Shown: positions 40,839-49,872, numbered from the stretch's first letter. The stretch: 64,000 nucleotides of DNA from JBDSKH01 sp035495435 (GCA_035495435.1 DATJFV010000054.1:6521-70520), one strand, 5' to 3'. Program-made: numbers and translations. Notes: generated from the letters alone by a model not told the origin.

Positions 40839-41951
40839 TCAGTCGCCGGGCACGGAACGCTGGGCGGGGCCGATGTACTCAGACAACGGTCGGATCAGCG
40901 CGTTCGATTCGAGCTGCTCGATCACGTGCGCCGTCCATCCGGTGACCCGCGATGCGACGAAGAGCGGCGTGAAGATCTCGGTGTCGAAGCCGATCAGGTG
41001 ATACGCCGGCCCGCTCGGGTAGTCGAGGTTCGGCTTGATGCCCTTCGCCGTGTCCATCGACTGTTCGAGGGCGTCGTAGAGCGCGGCGAGGTCGGGCCGA
41101 TCGTATTCGGCGATGAGGGTGTCGAGCGCCTTCTTCATGGTCGGCACCCGCGAGTCGCCGTTCTTGTAGACCCGGTGGCCGAAGCCCATGATCTTGCGCT
41201 TGCCGGCGAGCGCCGCGTCGAGCCAGCCCTGCGCCTTGTCGGCTGTGCCGATCTCGTCGAAGACGTGCATCACGGCCTCGTTGGCCCCGCCGTGCAGCGG
41301 CCCCTTGAGGGCGCCGATCGCCGCGACGACCGCCGAGTAGATGTCGGACAGCGTGCTCGTCACGACGCGCGCGGTGAACGTGGAGGCGTTGAAGGAGTGC
41401 TCGGCGTACAGGATCATCGACACGTCGAACGCGCTCACGACGACCAGGTCGGGCACCTCGCCGAAGGTCATGTGCAGGAAGTTGGCGCTGTACCCGAGGT
41501 CGTCGCGCGGCTCGACCGGATCCTGCCCGTGCAGCCGGCGCTGGGTGTAGGCCACGATCGCGGGCAGCTTCGCGAACAGCCGCTTGGCCTTGTCGAGGTT
41601 CTCGTCGCGCCGCATGTCGGGCGTCTCGGGGTCGGAGGCGCCGATGACGCTCACGGCGGTGCGCACCACATCCATCGGGTGCGCGGTCAGCGGCAGCTCG
41701 TCGATGACCCGCTTGACGTGCGGGTCGAGCGAGCGGTGCGCCCGCTCGAACTGCTCGAACTGGGCCAGCTGCACCCGGCCGGGCAGCTCGCCGTACCAGA
41801 GCAGGTACGCCACCTCCTCGAACGAGCACGACTCGGCCAGTTCCTGCACCGGGTAGCCGCGGTACAGCAGCGAGTTGGTCTCGGGGTTCACCTTCGAGAT
41901 CGACGTGGTGTCGACGACGACCCCGGCCAGTCCCTTCTTGATGTCGGTCAT
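40839..41951 (-). CDS. prpC: 2-methylcitrate synthase / citrate synthase
   Basis: 370 residues. GLAGVVVDTTSISKVNPETNSLLYRGYPVQEL is the start of the small (about 370-residue) methylcitrate-synthase type, GGANEAVMHVFDEIG carries the first active His region, and GFGHRVYKNGDSRVPTM the second His and substrate Arg. It condenses propionyl-CoA and oxaloacetate. It follows prpB with a 4-bp ATGA overlap and ends 12 bp before the type III polyketide synthase gene. Confidence 0.94.
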   Translation of the reverse strand: MTDIKKGLAGVVVDTTSISKVNPETNSLLYRGYPVQELAESCSFEEVAYLLWYGELPGRVQLAQFEQFERAHRSLDPHVKRVIDELPLTAHPMDVVRTAVSVIGASDPETPDMRRDENLDKAKRLFAKLPAIVAYTQRRLHGQDPVEPRDDLGYSANFLHMTFGEVPDLVVVSAFDVSMILYAEHSFNASTFTARVVTSTLSDIYSAVVAAIGALKGPLHGGANEAVMHVFDEIGTADKAQGWLDAALAGKRKIMGFGHRVYKNGDSRVPTMKKALDTLIAEYDRPDLAALYDALEQSMDTAKGIKPNLDYPSGPAYHLIGFDTEIFTPLFVASRVTGWTAHVIEQLESNALIRPLSEYIGPAQRSVPGD

Positions 41952-42862
41952 GCGCCGCTCCTGTTGTTCGAAAGGTCGAAGGTGTACACGCCCGCGTCGA
42001 ACGACGCGTAGCCCTCATAGTCGATCAGGTCGTAGAGGTCGGCGCGAGTCTGCATCTCGGCGACGACCGGCGCAAGGGTCCCCTGGTCCGCGAGCACGTC
42101 GAGCGCGCGGCCGGCCGCCCCCATCGCCAGGCGCAGCAGCGACACCGGGTGGATGACGACGTTCACCCCGACGCCCGCGAGCTGCTCGTGGGTGAACAGC
42201 TCCGACTTCCCGAATTCGGTCATGTTGGCCAAGATCGGCACGTCGACGGCGGCGCGGATGGCGGCGAATTCCTCGAGGCTGTTCATCGCCTCGGGGAAGA
42301 TGGCGTCCGCTCCCGCATCCGCCAGCGCCTTGGCGCGGTCGACGGCGGCCTGCAGCCCGTCCACCCCGCGGATGTCGGTGCGGGCCATGATCAGGAAGTC
42401 GGGGTCGCGACGGGCGGCGACGGCGGCGCGGATGCGCTTCAGCGCGGTCGTCTCGTCGACCACCTCTTTGCCGTCGAGGTGGCCGCAGCGCTTGGGGTTC
42501 ACCTGGTCTTCCAGGTGCATGCCCGAGACGCCCGCGTCCTCGAGCACCTGCACGGTGCGTGCGACATTCATCGGTTCGCCGAACCCGGTGTCGGCGTCGA
42601 TCAGCGTGGGCAGGTCGGTGACCCGGGCGATCTGGCCGCCGCGGGCGGCGACCTCGGTGAGGGTGGTGAGCCCGATGTCGGGCAGGCCGAGGTCGGCGCT
42701 GAGCACCGCTCCCGAGATGTAGACGCCCTCGAAGCCCTTCCGTTCGATGAGCATGGCCGAGAGCGGGTTGAACGCACCCGGCATGCGCAGCAGCTCGCCG
42801 GAGGCCAGCCGCTTCCGGAACGCAGCGCGCTTGGCCGATGCGGTCAGCGTGGAGTGCAGCAT
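41948..42862 (-). CDS. prpB: 2-methylisocitrate lyase
   Basis: 304 residues, PEP mutase/isocitrate lyase superfamily. NPKRCGHLDGKEVVD contains the KRCGH catalytic motif. LIDADTGFGEPMNVARTVQ and LIMARTDIRGVDGLQAAVDRA give the magnesium and substrate sites. It cleaves methylisocitrate to pyruvate and succinate. The ATG shares one base with the prpD stop and the stop overlaps prpC by 4 bp. Confidence 0.95.
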   Translation of the reverse strand: MLHSTLTASAKRAAFRKRLASGELLRMPGAFNPLSAMLIERKGFEGVYISGAVLSADLGLPDIGLTTLTEVAARGGQIARVTDLPTLIDADTGFGEPMNVARTVQVLEDAGVSGMHLEDQVNPKRCGHLDGKEVVDETTALKRIRAAVAARRDPDFLIMARTDIRGVDGLQAAVDRAKALADAGADAIFPEAMNSLEEFAAIRAAVDVPILANMTEFGKSELFTHEQLAGVGVNVVIHPVSLLRLAMGAAGRALDVLADQGTLAPVVAEMQTRADLYDLIDYEGYASFDAGVYTFDLSNNRSGA

Positions 42863-44415
42863 CAGAACAGTCCCTTCGGTGCAACCGGCAGCCCCGGCGC
42901 GAGCACGTTCAGCTGCCCGACCTCGTCGGCCGTCAACGACGGCAGACGCTCGGCCAGACCCAGGAAGCGCTCGATCTCGGCCGCGTCGAGGACGGGCTGC
43001 GCCAGCATCCGGAATTTGCGGACGTAGTCGGCCCGGGCGAACGGACGCCGCCCGAGCGGGTGCGCGTCGGCCACCGCGATCTCGTCGACGATGCGCTCAC
43101 CGCTGGTCAGCGTGATCTCGACGCGGCCGCCGAACGCCTTCTCGGCGAGGTCGTTCGAGTGGTAGCGCCGCGTCCACTCGGGGTCTTCGACGGTCGTGAT
43201 CTTCTGCCACAGCTCGACGGTGTCGGGGCGCTGGGCGCGCTCGGGCGCGTAGGAGGTGTCGTGATCCCAGGCGCCGTCTTGCAGGGCGACGGCGAAGATG
43301 TACGGCACCGAGTGGTCGAGGGTCTCGCGGCTGGCGCGCGGGTCGTACTTCTGCGGGTCGTTCGCCCCCGAGCCGATCACGTTGTGGGTGTGGTGACTGG
43401 TGGCCAGCACGATGCTCAGCACGTTGGCCGGGTCGCGCAGTTCGGGGTGCTCCTGGCCGAGCGCGCGCGCCAGGTCGATGAACGCCTGCGCCTGATACTC
43501 GGCCGAGTGCTCTTTGGTGTACGTGTCGAGGATGCCGCGCTTGGCCTCGCCCGCCTCCGGCAGCGGCACCTCGTACCGGCCCTCGGGCCCGTCGAGCAAC
43601 CAGGCGATCACGCCGTCCTCGCCCTCCCAGATCGGGCTGGGGCTGGTCTGTCCGCGCATGGCGCGGTCGACCGCCTCGATCGCCATCTTGCCGGCGAAGG
43701 CGGGGGCGGATGCTTTCCAGCTCGAGATCTCGCCCTTGCGCGACTGCCGGGTCGCCGTGGTGGTGTGCAGGGCCTGGCCGATCGCCTGGTAGATGGTCTC
43801 GACCGGCAGGCCGAGCAGCGTGCCTATTCCCGCGGCCGCGCTCGGGCCGAGGTGCGCGACGTGGTCGATCTTGTGCGCGTGGAGCGAGATCGCCTTCACC
43901 AGGTCGACCTGGACCTCGTATCCGGTGGCGATGCCACGCACGAGTGCCGCGCCATCCGCGCCGACGTGCTGCGCCACGGCCAGGATCGGCGGGATGTTGT
44001 CGCCGGGGTGGGAGTACTCCGCCGCGAGGAACGTGTCGTGGTAGTCCAGCTCGCGCACCGCGACCCCGTTGGCGTACGCGGCCCACTCGGGGCTGAAGCG
44101 ACCCTCGATGCCGAAGACTGTTCCTCCTCGCCGGTCGAGTAGCCCGGAGCCTCGCCGGTCGAGTGGCCCGGAGGGCGTATCGAGACCCCCCACCGGGTGC
44201 GCCTCAGCCGCCCCCCGCGCGGCGACCACCGGTGCGCGCTTCAGGGACGCGACCGCGACCGCGGCGTTGTCGATGACCCGATTGACGATCATCTCGGCCA
44301 CCTCGGGGTCGACGGCGACCGGGTCGGCCGCGACCTCCGCGATCTTCCAGGCCAACTGCTGCTCGCGCGGCAGCTGCTCGGAGGAGGCGTACGTACGGAC
44401 CGGATGCAGCTTCAC
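42862..44415 (-). CDS. prpD: 2-methylcitrate dehydratase
   Basis: 517 residues from GTG 44415 (GTG 44418 and TTG 44427 are alternatives; no clear ribosome site). SPEWAAYANGVAVRELDYHDTFLAAEYSHPGDNIPP is the MmgE/PrpD core, and the C-terminal region with GGRVEITLTSGERIVDE is normal. It dehydrates methylcitrate. Odd feature: residues about 77-95 are encoded by a two-head copy of the dispersed repeat (44131-44187), giving two LDRRG units between the usual N-terminal helices and TVFG. The insert keeps the frame and has no stop codon, so the protein is probably functional. Confidence 0.92.
   Translation of the reverse strand: MKLHPVRTYASSEQLPREQQLAWKIAEVAADPVAVDPEVAEMIVNRVIDNAAVAVASLKRAPVVAARGAAEAHPVGGLDTPSGPLDRRGSGLLDRRGGTVFGIEGRFSPEWAAYANGVAVRELDYHDTFLAAEYSHPGDNIPPILAVAQHVGADGAALVRGIATGYEVQVDLVKAISLHAHKIDHVAHLGPSAAAGIGTLLGLPVETIYQAIGQALHTTTATRQSRKGEISSWKASAPAFAGKMAIEAVDRAMRGQTSPSPIWEGEDGVIAWLLDGPEGRYEVPLPEAGEAKRGILDTYTKEHSAEYQAQAFIDLARALGQEHPELRDPANVLSIVLATSHHTHNVIGSGANDPQKYDPRASRETLDHSVPYIFAVALQDGAWDHDTSYAPERAQRPDTVELWQKITTVEDPEWTRRYHSNDLAEKAFGGRVEITLTSGERIVDEIAVADAHPLGRRPFARADYVRKFRMLAQPVLDAAEIERFLGLAERLPSLTADEVGQLNVLAPGLPVAPKGLF
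44131..44187. repeat. Dispersed repeat, two-head copy inside prpD
   Basis: Unit A (44131-44154) starts CCGGTCGAGTAGCCCGGAG and unit B (44155-44187) repeats it as CCGGTCGAGTGGCCCGGAG, continuing to GGCGTATCGAGACC. Same head-tail layout as 2504-2592 and 63910-63946. It is read through on the minus strand as part of prpD. Confidence 0.85.
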
Positions 44416-44453
44416 CACCCCATCCAATCAGGCGGGGTGCCGGCGCGGCAGGG

Positions 44454-44900
44454 TCAGCAGTCGCAGTCGGCGGTCGCGACGGGAGTGGTCAGCCGGTCGG
44501 GAGCGATGTCGACCGACCCGAGGTCGTCGACCACGCCGAGACCTTCGCGCGCCCAGTACTCGAAGCCGCCGATCATCTCGCGCACCGTGTACCCCAGCTT
44601 CAGGAACTCGATCGCCGAGCGGGTCGCGCCGTTGCACGCAGGCCCCCAGCAGTAGACGACCACCGGCACGTCGAGCGGAATCTCGCGAGGCGCCCGCTCC
44701 GCGATCTCGGCGCGCGGGATGTGCATCGCACCACGCGCTCTGCCCTGATGCCACGACGTGCGGCCGCGGGTGTCGACGAACGCGAAACGCTCGCCGGCGG
44801 CGAGGGCGGCCGTGACATCCGACGGGTCGGTTTCGTACCGCAGCTTTGCGGCGAAGTAGTCGATCGCGCGGGTGTCGATGACCGGTGCGGGGGTGCTCAT
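44454..44900 (-). CDS. Rhodanese-like domain protein (sulfurtransferase)
   Basis: 148 residues, single rhodanese domain. FVDTRGRTSWHQGRARGAMHIPRAEI is the CH2A-type N-terminal part. VVVYCWGPACNGATRSA holds the active-site Cys84, with a second Cys at 89, typical of the YCWGPxCNGA subgroup. The C-terminus ATADCDC has further Cys residues. The ATG lies 6 nt after TAGCGT (44912-44907, minus). The thiosulfate or persulfide partner is unknown. Confidence 0.9.
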   Translation of the reverse strand: MSTPAPVIDTRAIDYFAAKLRYETDPSDVTAALAAGERFAFVDTRGRTSWHQGRARGAMHIPRAEIAERAPREIPLDVPVVVYCWGPACNGATRSAIEFLKLGYTVREMIGGFEYWAREGLGVVDDLGSVDIAPDRLTTPVATADCDC

Positions 44901-44991
44901 GCCGCGACGCTAGCCATCGGCGGGGCGCCGTCGCCATGCCGCGACCGCCACGCGGCAGCGGATTGCCGCCAACCCGTACGCTGATCACGAC

Positions 44992-46344
44992 GTGACCGAC
45001 CCCGCCCCTTCCGACGACTCGCCGGCCGCGAAGCGGCGCCGGCTCGTGGACCTGACGCCCCTGCGCGCCTCGCCCGCGTTCGCGCGCCTCTACGTCGGCA
45101 ACTCGATCTCGGGGATCGGCGCCCAGTTGACCGTGGTCGCGGTAGGGCTGCAGGTGTACGACCTCACCCACTCGACCCTCGCCGTCGGCCTGGTCGGCGG
45201 CATCGCCCTCGCGCCGATGATCGTCGCCGGCCTCTGGGGCGGGATGCTGGCCGACTCGTTCGACCGGCGCACGGTCGCGATCGGCAGCGCCGTGGTCGGC
45301 TGGCTCACCACGCTCGGCCTCATCGCCCTGTCGATCGTGGACGCCGGGCTCGACACCGGTGGGATCCCGGTGTGGCCGCTGTACGTGCTGACGACCGTGA
45401 ACGCGGTCGCGTCCACCATCAGCTCCAGCACCCGGGGTGCCATCGCCCCGCGGCTGCTGCCGACCCACCTCATCGCACCCGCGAGCGCGATGAACGGCAT
45501 CGCCTTCGGGGTGCAGCTGACCATCGGCCCGGCGCTGGCGGGGGTGCTCGTCGCCGGTGTCGGGTTCGCCGCGACCTACGCCGTCGACGCCATCCTCTTC
45601 ACGACGGCCTTTGTCGGCCTGTTCACCCTGCCGCGGATGCCGGCGGCGCACGGGGCGGCGCGCCCCGGCTGGCGGTCGCTTCGGGAGGGCCTGGCCTACC
45701 TCCGGCGAGCGCCCAACATCCGGGCGGGCTTCCTCGTCGACCTGTTCGCCATGAGTTTCGGGCGGCCGCAGGCGCTGCTGCCCGCCGTCGGTGCTCTCGT
45801 GATCGGAGGCGGTCCGATCACCGTGGGCATCCTCACCGCGGGGGGCGCCATCGGCACGTTCCTGACCGGGCTGTTCAGCGGACCGGTGGGCCACGTGCGC
45901 TGGCAGGGCCGGGCGATCGCGGGCAGCGTGATGGTCTACGGCGGATTCGTGGCGTTGTTCGGCGTCGTGGTGCTCGTCATGCAGACCGGCCGGTTCGCGG
46001 CCGTGGGCGAGGACTTCGCCGGCGTCAACCTGCCGGCGCTGATCGTTGCCTCGATCGCCATGGCGGGCCTGGGTGCAGCCGATGAGGTGAGCGCCATCTT
46101 CCGCTCCACGATGATGATGGTCGCCGCTCCCGACCAGATGCGCGGGCGGCTGCAGGGCATCTTCACGGTCGTGGTCCTCGGCGGACCTCGGATCGGCGAC
46201 CTCTACATGGGGATCCTGGCGACCGCCGCAGCGCTCTGGTTCCCGCCGCTGCTCGGTGGCCTGATCATCATCGTCGGTGCGGGGGTCATCGGGCGCCTGC
46301 GCACCGGGCTGCGCACCTACGACGCGCTGAACCCGACGCCCTGA
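44992..46344 (+). CDS. MFS exporter, EntS-like (MFS_3)
   Basis: 450 residues, 12 predicted helices. Start region SPAFARLYVGNSISGIGAQLTVVAVGLQVYDLT and the loop GGMLADSFDRRTVAIGSA are typical of the EntS/enterobactin-exporter group of drug and siderophore efflux proteins. The GTG start follows TACGCT (44977-44982) by 9 nt, without a Shine-Dalgarno sequence. No siderophore genes are nearby, so the substrate is unknown. Confidence 0.88.
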   Translation: MTDPAPSDDSPAAKRRRLVDLTPLRASPAFARLYVGNSISGIGAQLTVVAVGLQVYDLTHSTLAVGLVGGIALAPMIVAGLWGGMLADSFDRRTVAIGSAVVGWLTTLGLIALSIVDAGLDTGGIPVWPLYVLTTVNAVASTISSSTRGAIAPRLLPTHLIAPASAMNGIAFGVQLTIGPALAGVLVAGVGFAATYAVDAILFTTAFVGLFTLPRMPAAHGAARPGWRSLREGLAYLRRAPNIRAGFLVDLFAMSFGRPQALLPAVGALVIGGGPITVGILTAGGAIGTFLTGLFSGPVGHVRWQGRAIAGSVMVYGGFVALFGVVVLVMQTGRFAAVGEDFAGVNLPALIVASIAMAGLGAADEVSAIFRSTMMMVAAPDQMRGRLQGIFTVVVLGGPRIGDLYMGILATAAALWFPPLLGGLIIIVGAGVIGRLRTGLRTYDALNPTP

Positions 46345-46385
46345 ACCCCAAGCCTCGGCACGGGCGTGCGACGTAGGCTGCGCGT

Positions 46386-47897
46386 ATGAGCGCGCGCCGC
46401 TGGCCCCTCCCCGCTGTGGCGGGTGTCGCCGCGGTCGCCTTCGGTCTCGGGGCCGCCGAGCTGGTCGCCGCCCTGCTCGCTCCGCGCGCCAGCCCGTTGT
46501 TCGTCGTCGGATCGCTGGTGATCGACCTCGCTCCGCCCTGGGCGAAGCAGACCATGATCGCGCTGTTCGGCACCGGCGACAAGGCGGCGCTGCTGACTCT
46601 GATGGTGCTCGTCCTCATCCTGATCGCGGCCGGCGTCGGCGTCCTGCAGGAGCGGCGGCCGCCCCTGGGGCGCATCGTGATCGGTGTCGGCGCGATCGTC
46701 GGCGTCGGGGCGGCGATCACCCGCTCCGGGGCGTCCGTCCTGGATGCCGTTCCGAGCGCGGCGGCCGCGATCGCGGCGGCACTGGCTCTGGGTTTCCTGC
46801 TGCGCAAGAAGCCCGAGGCCGAACCCGGCGCGAACGACCCCAGCCGCCGGGCTTTCCTCGGCTGGGCCGCGGGCGCCACCGCGCTCGGAGTGCTGAGCTC
46901 GGGGGCGGGGTTCCTGCTCGAGGCGGGCTCCCGCGCCGCGACCGCGGTGCGGGACGCGTTCACCCTCCCCAAACCCGCCGTGGCCGCCGCGCCGGTTCCC
47001 GCGGGAGCCGAGCTCGGCATCCCGAACCTCGCGCCGGTCGTCACACCCAACGCCGCCTTCTACCGGATCGACACCGCGCTGCAAGTGCCGAACATCAACC
47101 CGGACGACTGGAGCCTGAGGATCACCGGGATGGTCGAGAACGAGGTGGTGCTCAGCTGGGCGGAGCTGATCGCGCTGCCGCTCGAAGAGAGCTACACGAC
47201 GCTGATGTGCGTCTCGAACGAGGTCGGCGGCTCGCTGATCGGCAACGCCCGCTGGCTGGGCTACCCCCTGCGGCTCCTGCTGGAACGGGCGAAGCCGTCG
47301 GCCGACGCCGACATGGTGCTGTCGCGCAGCATCGACGGCTTCACCGCCAGCACGCCCCTGGAGGTGCTGCAGGAGGCGGATCGCAACGCCATCCTGGCCA
47401 TCGGGATGAACGGGGAACCCCTTCCGGCGGAGCACGGCTTCCCGGTGCGGATGGTGGTCCCGGGTTTGTACGGCTACGTCTCGGCGACGAAGTGGGTCGT
47501 CGAGCTCGAGGTGACCCGGTTCGACCGCGCCCGCGCCTACTGGACGGACCGGGGCTGGAGCGCCAGGGGGCCGGTCAAGATCGAGTCGCGCGTCGACGTC
47601 GTGCGCGGGGGTGCCGGGGCGATGACGGTCGCAGGTGTGGCGTGGTTCCAGCACACCGGGGTCGCGGGCGTCGAGGTGTCGGTCGACGGCGGACCCTGGC
47701 AGCGGGCGACCCTGGCGCAGGCGATCTCGGCCGACACCTGGGTGCAGTGGAAGTTCGACTTCGCGCCGCAGGCCGGCGACCACGAGCTGCGGGTCCGGGC
47801 ACGGGGCGCCGACGGAAGCGTGCAGACCGGGCAGGTCGCCGACGTCGTGCCGGATGGCGCGACCGGGTATCACACGGTGACGGTCACCGCCGCCTGA
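46386..47897 (+). CDS. Membrane-anchored molybdopterin-dependent oxidoreductase (sulfite oxidase family)
   Basis: 503 residues. Four hydrophobic helices in residues 8-140 are followed by a twin-Arg sequence, DPSRRAFLGW (152-160), and a fifth helix, then the catalytic domain. Cys275 in TTLMCVSNEVGGSLIGNARWLG is the molybdenum ligand, RMVVPGLYGYVSATKWVVELEV the cofactor-binding segment, and an Ig-like dimer domain (from about 395) ends the protein. The domain should face outside. ATG 46386 is 6 nt after TAGGCT (46374-46379). Substrate (sulfite or another) not known. Confidence 0.9.
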   Translation: MSARRWPLPAVAGVAAVAFGLGAAELVAALLAPRASPLFVVGSLVIDLAPPWAKQTMIALFGTGDKAALLTLMVLVLILIAAGVGVLQERRPPLGRIVIGVGAIVGVGAAITRSGASVLDAVPSAAAAIAAALALGFLLRKKPEAEPGANDPSRRAFLGWAAGATALGVLSSGAGFLLEAGSRAATAVRDAFTLPKPAVAAAPVPAGAELGIPNLAPVVTPNAAFYRIDTALQVPNINPDDWSLRITGMVENEVVLSWAELIALPLEESYTTLMCVSNEVGGSLIGNARWLGYPLRLLLERAKPSADADMVLSRSIDGFTASTPLEVLQEADRNAILAIGMNGEPLPAEHGFPVRMVVPGLYGYVSATKWVVELEVTRFDRARAYWTDRGWSARGPVKIESRVDVVRGGAGAMTVAGVAWFQHTGVAGVEVSVDGGPWQRATLAQAISADTWVQWKFDFAPQAGDHELRVRARGADGSVQTGQVADVVPDGATGYHTVTVTAA

Positions 47898-47898
47898 C

Positions 47899-48537
47899 TC
47901 AGCTGTGCTCGCCGCCGGCCACGAGCAGCACCCCGCCGAGACCGATCATCATCCCGCCGCCGACGGCGCCGAGCCGCTCCACGCGCTTCGGCGATTTCGC
48001 GAACCAGTTGCGGGCCGTCCCCGCCAGCAGGGCCCAGGTGCCGTCCATGATGAGCGCCATCCCGAAGAACACGAGCCCGAGCTCGGCCAGCTGCAGCGGG
48101 ATGGACCCCGCGTCGTGTGCGACGAACTGGGGCAGAACCGCGACGAAGAATGCGATCGTCTTGGGGTTGGTGATGCCGACGACGAACCCTTCGAGCAGCA
48201 GACGGAACGTCGATCGCGGCGCGGTCGACGTATCCGGGACCGCACGCGCCGCCCGGTGACGGATCGCCTGGATGCCGAGGAACACCAGGTAGAGGGCTCC
48301 GACGATCTTGACGATCGTGAAGATCACCACCGATTCCGACACGAGCGCCCCGACACCGAGGGCGACCGCGGCAATGGCGGGCAGCATCCCGAGCGCGTTG
48401 CCGAGCACGCTCAGCAGACCCCCGCGCCTGCCCAGCGAGATCGACCGGCCCAGCACGAACAGCACGCTGGGGCCCGGGATCATGATCAGCACCGCCGACG
48501 CGACAACGAAGGCGAGCAGATTCGGCCACGGCACCAT
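47899..48537 (-). CDS. LysE family amino-acid exporter
   Basis: 212 residues, about six helices. The N-terminal IPGPSVLFVLGRSISLGRRGGLLSVLGNALG is the LysE/RhtB signature, and VGITNPKTIAFFVAVLPQFV contains the conserved NPK motif. It exports amino acids or homoserine-lactone-like compounds. The ATG lies 7 nt after TAGCCT (48550-48545, minus) without a Shine-Dalgarno sequence. The stop is 1 bp from the convergent oxidoreductase gene. Confidence 0.92.
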   Translation of the reverse strand: MVPWPNLLAFVVASAVLIMIPGPSVLFVLGRSISLGRRGGLLSVLGNALGMLPAIAAVALGVGALVSESVVIFTIVKIVGALYLVFLGIQAIRHRAARAVPDTSTAPRSTFRLLLEGFVVGITNPKTIAFFVAVLPQFVAHDAGSIPLQLAELGLVFFGMALIMDGTWALLAGTARNWFAKSPKRVERLGAVGGGMMIGLGGVLLVAGGEHS

Positions 48538-48570
48538 GGCCGACAGGCTAGCGGGTGGCGAAAGGTCGGG

Positions 48571-48840
48571 TCAGTACCTCGGCAGTGCGAGCAGTTCGTC
48601 GGTCCAGAACCCCTGGGCAACGGCCTGCAGCCACGACGAACCGGTGGGCGAACGGACGACGTCGACGCGGGCCTCGCGGCCGACCACGGCGACGTTCTCG
48701 GCCTCCTCGAGCCAGCGGATCAGCTCGTCGACCGAGCTCTCGCCGGTGTTGCCCCACTCCAGGTTCTGCCATTCGACCTCGGCGATGTGCTCGTGCTCGT
48801 CGCCTCCGGTGAGGTGCACGGCGGTGATGCGGATGCCCAA
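48571..48840 (-). CDS. DUF3892 domain protein
   Basis: 89 residues. GIRITAVHLTGGDEHEHIAEVEWQN matches the DUF3892 start, and the domain continues to YGREAR-like beta strands (VVGREARVDVVR) and a helical end, which together cover the whole protein. The start is TTG 48840, preceded by GGGAGA at a spacing of about 8; no ATG or GTG gives a better start. It lies between the tRNA-Leu terminator and lysE. Function unknown. Confidence 0.75.
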   Translation of the reverse strand: MGIRITAVHLTGGDEHEHIAEVEWQNLEWGNTGESSVDELIRWLEEAENVAVVGREARVDVVRSPTGSSWLQAVAQGFWTDELLALPRY

Positions 48841-48958
48841 CTTCGTTCTCCCGCGGACGGAACGGTGGAACGGCGGGTCACCGCTCCTACCTTCGTAATG
48901 TCCGTCGGCGGGGCGAATGCGACATCCGCGGGCGATTTTCTGCCACGCAATACGCAGA

Positions 48959-48984
48959 AGAGCGGGCCCCGAAGGACCCGCTCT
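48959..48984 (-). terminator. Intrinsic terminator of tRNA-Leu
   Basis: On the minus strand AGAGCGGGUCC pairs with GGGCCCGCUCU around a UUCG tetraloop (11 bp, one G-U pair), followed by a short U-rich stretch. It starts 5 nt after the tRNA 3' end. Confidence 0.85.
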
Positions 48985-48989
48985 ACTCG

Positions 48990-49073
48990 TGCGCGAGGGG
49001 GGACTTGAACCCCCACGCCCTTGCGAGCACTGGCACCTGAAGCCAGCGCGTCTGCCAATTCCGCCACTCGCGC
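48990..49073 (-). tRNA. tRNA-Leu (anticodon CAG)
   Basis: 84 nt. The acceptor GCGCGAG pairs with CUCGCGC, the discriminator is A, the long variable arm is that of a class II tRNA, and the anticodon stem CUGGC/GCCAG encloses UUCAGGU with anticodon CAG. The CCA end is not encoded. Position beside fhaA is as in other actinobacteria. Confidence 0.95.
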
Positions 49074-49185
49074 GAGTGACCGCTGCGCGGTCGACTAGCG
49101 ACTTTATCAGATCGGACCCACCCTGGTTTCCGCAGAATGCCCGGCTAGCATCGGACGTGCACCACCGCACCGGAGAGGGAGTTCG

Positions 49186-49872
49186 TTGGGCATCCTGGAC
49201 AACTTCGAAAAGGGCTTGGAGCGCGTCGTCAACGGCGCCTTCGCCAAGACCTTCAAGAGCGGTCTGCAGCCCCTCGAGGTGACCGCGGCGCTGCGTCGCG
49301 AACTCGACACGAAGGCAGCGGTTGTCTCGCGCGAGCGCATCCTGGTGCCCAACACGTTCACGGTGCGCCTGTCTCCGGGCGACCACGAGCGGATGACGAG
49401 CCTCGGCCCCGCGCTCATCGACGAATTCACGCAGCTGGTGCAGCAGCACGCCGCCGCACAGCACTACTCGTTCGCCGGCGGCATCTCGATCACCCTCGAG
49501 CGCGACCCGCAGCTCAGCGAGGGTCTCGTGCAGGTCGACTCGGTCAACGTCAAGGGCGAGGTGGCCTGGACCCCGGTGCTCGACATCGGTGGCAAGCGGT
49601 ACCCGATCACCAAGGGGCGCACGGTGATCGGCCGCGGCTCTGAGGCGGATGTGACCGTGGATGACACGGGCACCTCGCGCAAGCACGTCGAGATCCTCTG
49701 GGACGGCACCCGCGCCCAGGTCAACGATCTCGGGTCGACGAACGGCTCCAAGCTGAACGGCCAGCCGGTGACACAGGCGCCGCTCCCGCCGGATTCGGTG
49801 ATCGAGATCGGTCGGACGCGTATCGTGTTCCGGGTGCTTGCACAGGCTGCGGATCTGGGGGTTCCCCGCTGA
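49186..49872 (+). CDS. fhaA: DUF3662 and FHA domain protein FhaA
   Basis: 228 residues. The DUF3662 domain (MGILDNFEKGLERVVNGAFAKTF to about residue 120) is followed by an FHA domain (about 140-225) with GRGSEADVTVDDTGTSRKHVEI and VNDLGSTNGSKLNG, which holds the phospho-Thr-binding Arg, Ser and Asn. It recruits phosphorylated PknA/PknB targets to sites of wall synthesis. The start is TTG 49186 behind GGAGAGGGA; the promoter box TAGCAT lies at 49146-49151, so this operon has a real leader. Confidence 0.94.
   Translation: MGILDNFEKGLERVVNGAFAKTFKSGLQPLEVTAALRRELDTKAAVVSRERILVPNTFTVRLSPGDHERMTSLGPALIDEFTQLVQQHAAAQHYSFAGGISITLERDPQLSEGLVQVDSVNVKGEVAWTPVLDIGGKRYPITKGRTVIGRGSEADVTVDDTGTSRKHVEILWDGTRAQVNDLGSTNGSKLNGQPVTQAPLPPDSVIEIGRTRIVFRVLAQAADLGVPR

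Noticed and set aside
44992..46344. Siderophore exporter assignment for the EntS-like MFS gene
   Set aside because: No siderophore biosynthesis or uptake genes are in the window, so only the general exporter family can be supported.
48990..49073. tRNA-Leu as an integration site of a mobile element
   Set aside because: No integrase, direct repeat of the tRNA end or foreign base composition. The neighbours are the conserved cell-growth operon.
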